Of a stretch of 64,000 nucleotides of DNA, positions 63,828 to 64,000 are shown one piece after another. How positions within the stretch are numbered: the first letter of the stretch is position 1; each line of letters opens with the position of its first letter. This DNA is from JBBIPA01 sp963775935 (GTDB lineage Bacteria; Chloroflexota; Dehalococcoidia; GIF9; UBA5629), in contig CAVZKR010000006.1 of the NCBI GenBank assembly GCA_963775935.1, positions 153,391-217,390 on the forward strand, in the 5' to 3' direction. A model generated the notes under the pieces. It was not told the DNA's origin. It saw nothing but the letters and a program-made list of their open reading frames with translations, and made no database searches. A program made the position numbers and the translations under genes.

Positions 63828-63856
63828 ATCGTAGTACATGATATGAAACAAGTCAA
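63828..63856 (-). promoter_or_regulatory. Predicted promoter for the dehydrogenase/reductase pair
   Basis: On the minus strand: TTGACT (63856-63851), 17-bp spacer, TACGAT (63833-63828), about 155 bp upstream of the start codon at 63670. Confidence 0.5.
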
Positions 63857-64000
63857 GTCAAAAAAATCATTAGAGTAGCGAACATGGTGCGAAAAGGACA
63901 GAGAGTAAAATAAAAAGACCTTAACCTCTGAATAGTGGAAGGAAGATAAAAAGCTGAAACACAACCGATAGAAGTATCTATCGATCGACCTAGGAGAAAT
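63857..64000. other. Right-edge region with a small palindrome
   Basis: No gene was seen. CGATAGA-AGTA-TCTATCG (63966-63983) is a perfect inverted repeat with a 4-nt centre, possibly an operator or leader hairpin for a gene beyond the edge. Confidence 0.35.

Overview
The window looks like a chromosomal piece of an anaerobic, moderately AT-rich bacterium. The most likely group is the Chloroflexota, probably class Dehalococcoidia. This is an inference from gene style, not a marker-gene placement: Pro/Ala/Thr-rich lipoprotein linkers, TRAP transporters beside amidohydrolases, an aldehyde:ferredoxin oxidoreductase, a selenocysteine formate dehydrogenase with NuoE/NuoF and Nfn modules, and TackOD1-type signalling. 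No rRNA, tRNA or CRISPR array was recognised.

Layout. 1-14.8 kb: uptake and catabolism. Two complete TRAP systems (dctPQM), three paralogous amidohydrolases (one cut by the left edge, two in a tandem duplication), a CocE/S15-like hydrolase and two metallo-beta-lactamase-fold paralogs, the first frameshifted. 14.8-18.3 kb: a remnant of a BadF/BcrA-type ATPase, a LarA-like racemase and a tungsten-type aldehyde oxidoreductase. 18.6-20.2 kb: a TspO-like membrane protein and a TPR lipoprotein. 20.2-23.4 kb: a pantothenate operon (DUF2520-panD-panB-panC) behind a strong promoter, a structured leader and an intrinsic terminator. 23.6-36.7 kb: a 13-kb redox operon with two NuoE/NuoF diaphorase sets (one NuoE with a ribbon-helix-helix-like N terminus), a HoxU-like ferredoxin, a formate dehydrogenase whose in-frame UGA is followed by a textbook bacterial SECIS, a NuoG-N/GltD fusion, and NfnA/NfnB. 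36.9-41.2 kb: histidine kinase, response regulator and a receiver-TackOD1-nuclease-fold protein. 41.3-46.7 kb: a third TRAP system, its dctM frameshifted by a triplicated 7-bp unit, and an acyl-CoA synthetase. 46.8-57.4 kb: housekeeping genes (DAHP synthase, HoxU-like protein, pcm, tyrosine recombinase, uvrC, CinA-Nudix fusion, comM) interrupted by an IS481-like element with a 10-bp target duplication. 57.4-64 kb: an orphan SAM-type riboswitch on the minus strand, lipoproteins, integrase and IS1595 remnants, and a steroid-reductase-like pair.

How it fits together. The TRAP systems probably import organic acids that amidohydrolases, CoA ligase and oxidoreductases process. The formate dehydrogenase/NuoEF/Nfn cluster would balance formate, NAD(P)H and ferredoxin, possibly by flavin-based electron bifurcation. 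Three genes carry frameshifts (about 9.5, 29.87 and 41.85 kb); whether these are biological or sequencing errors cannot be told from the sequence alone.
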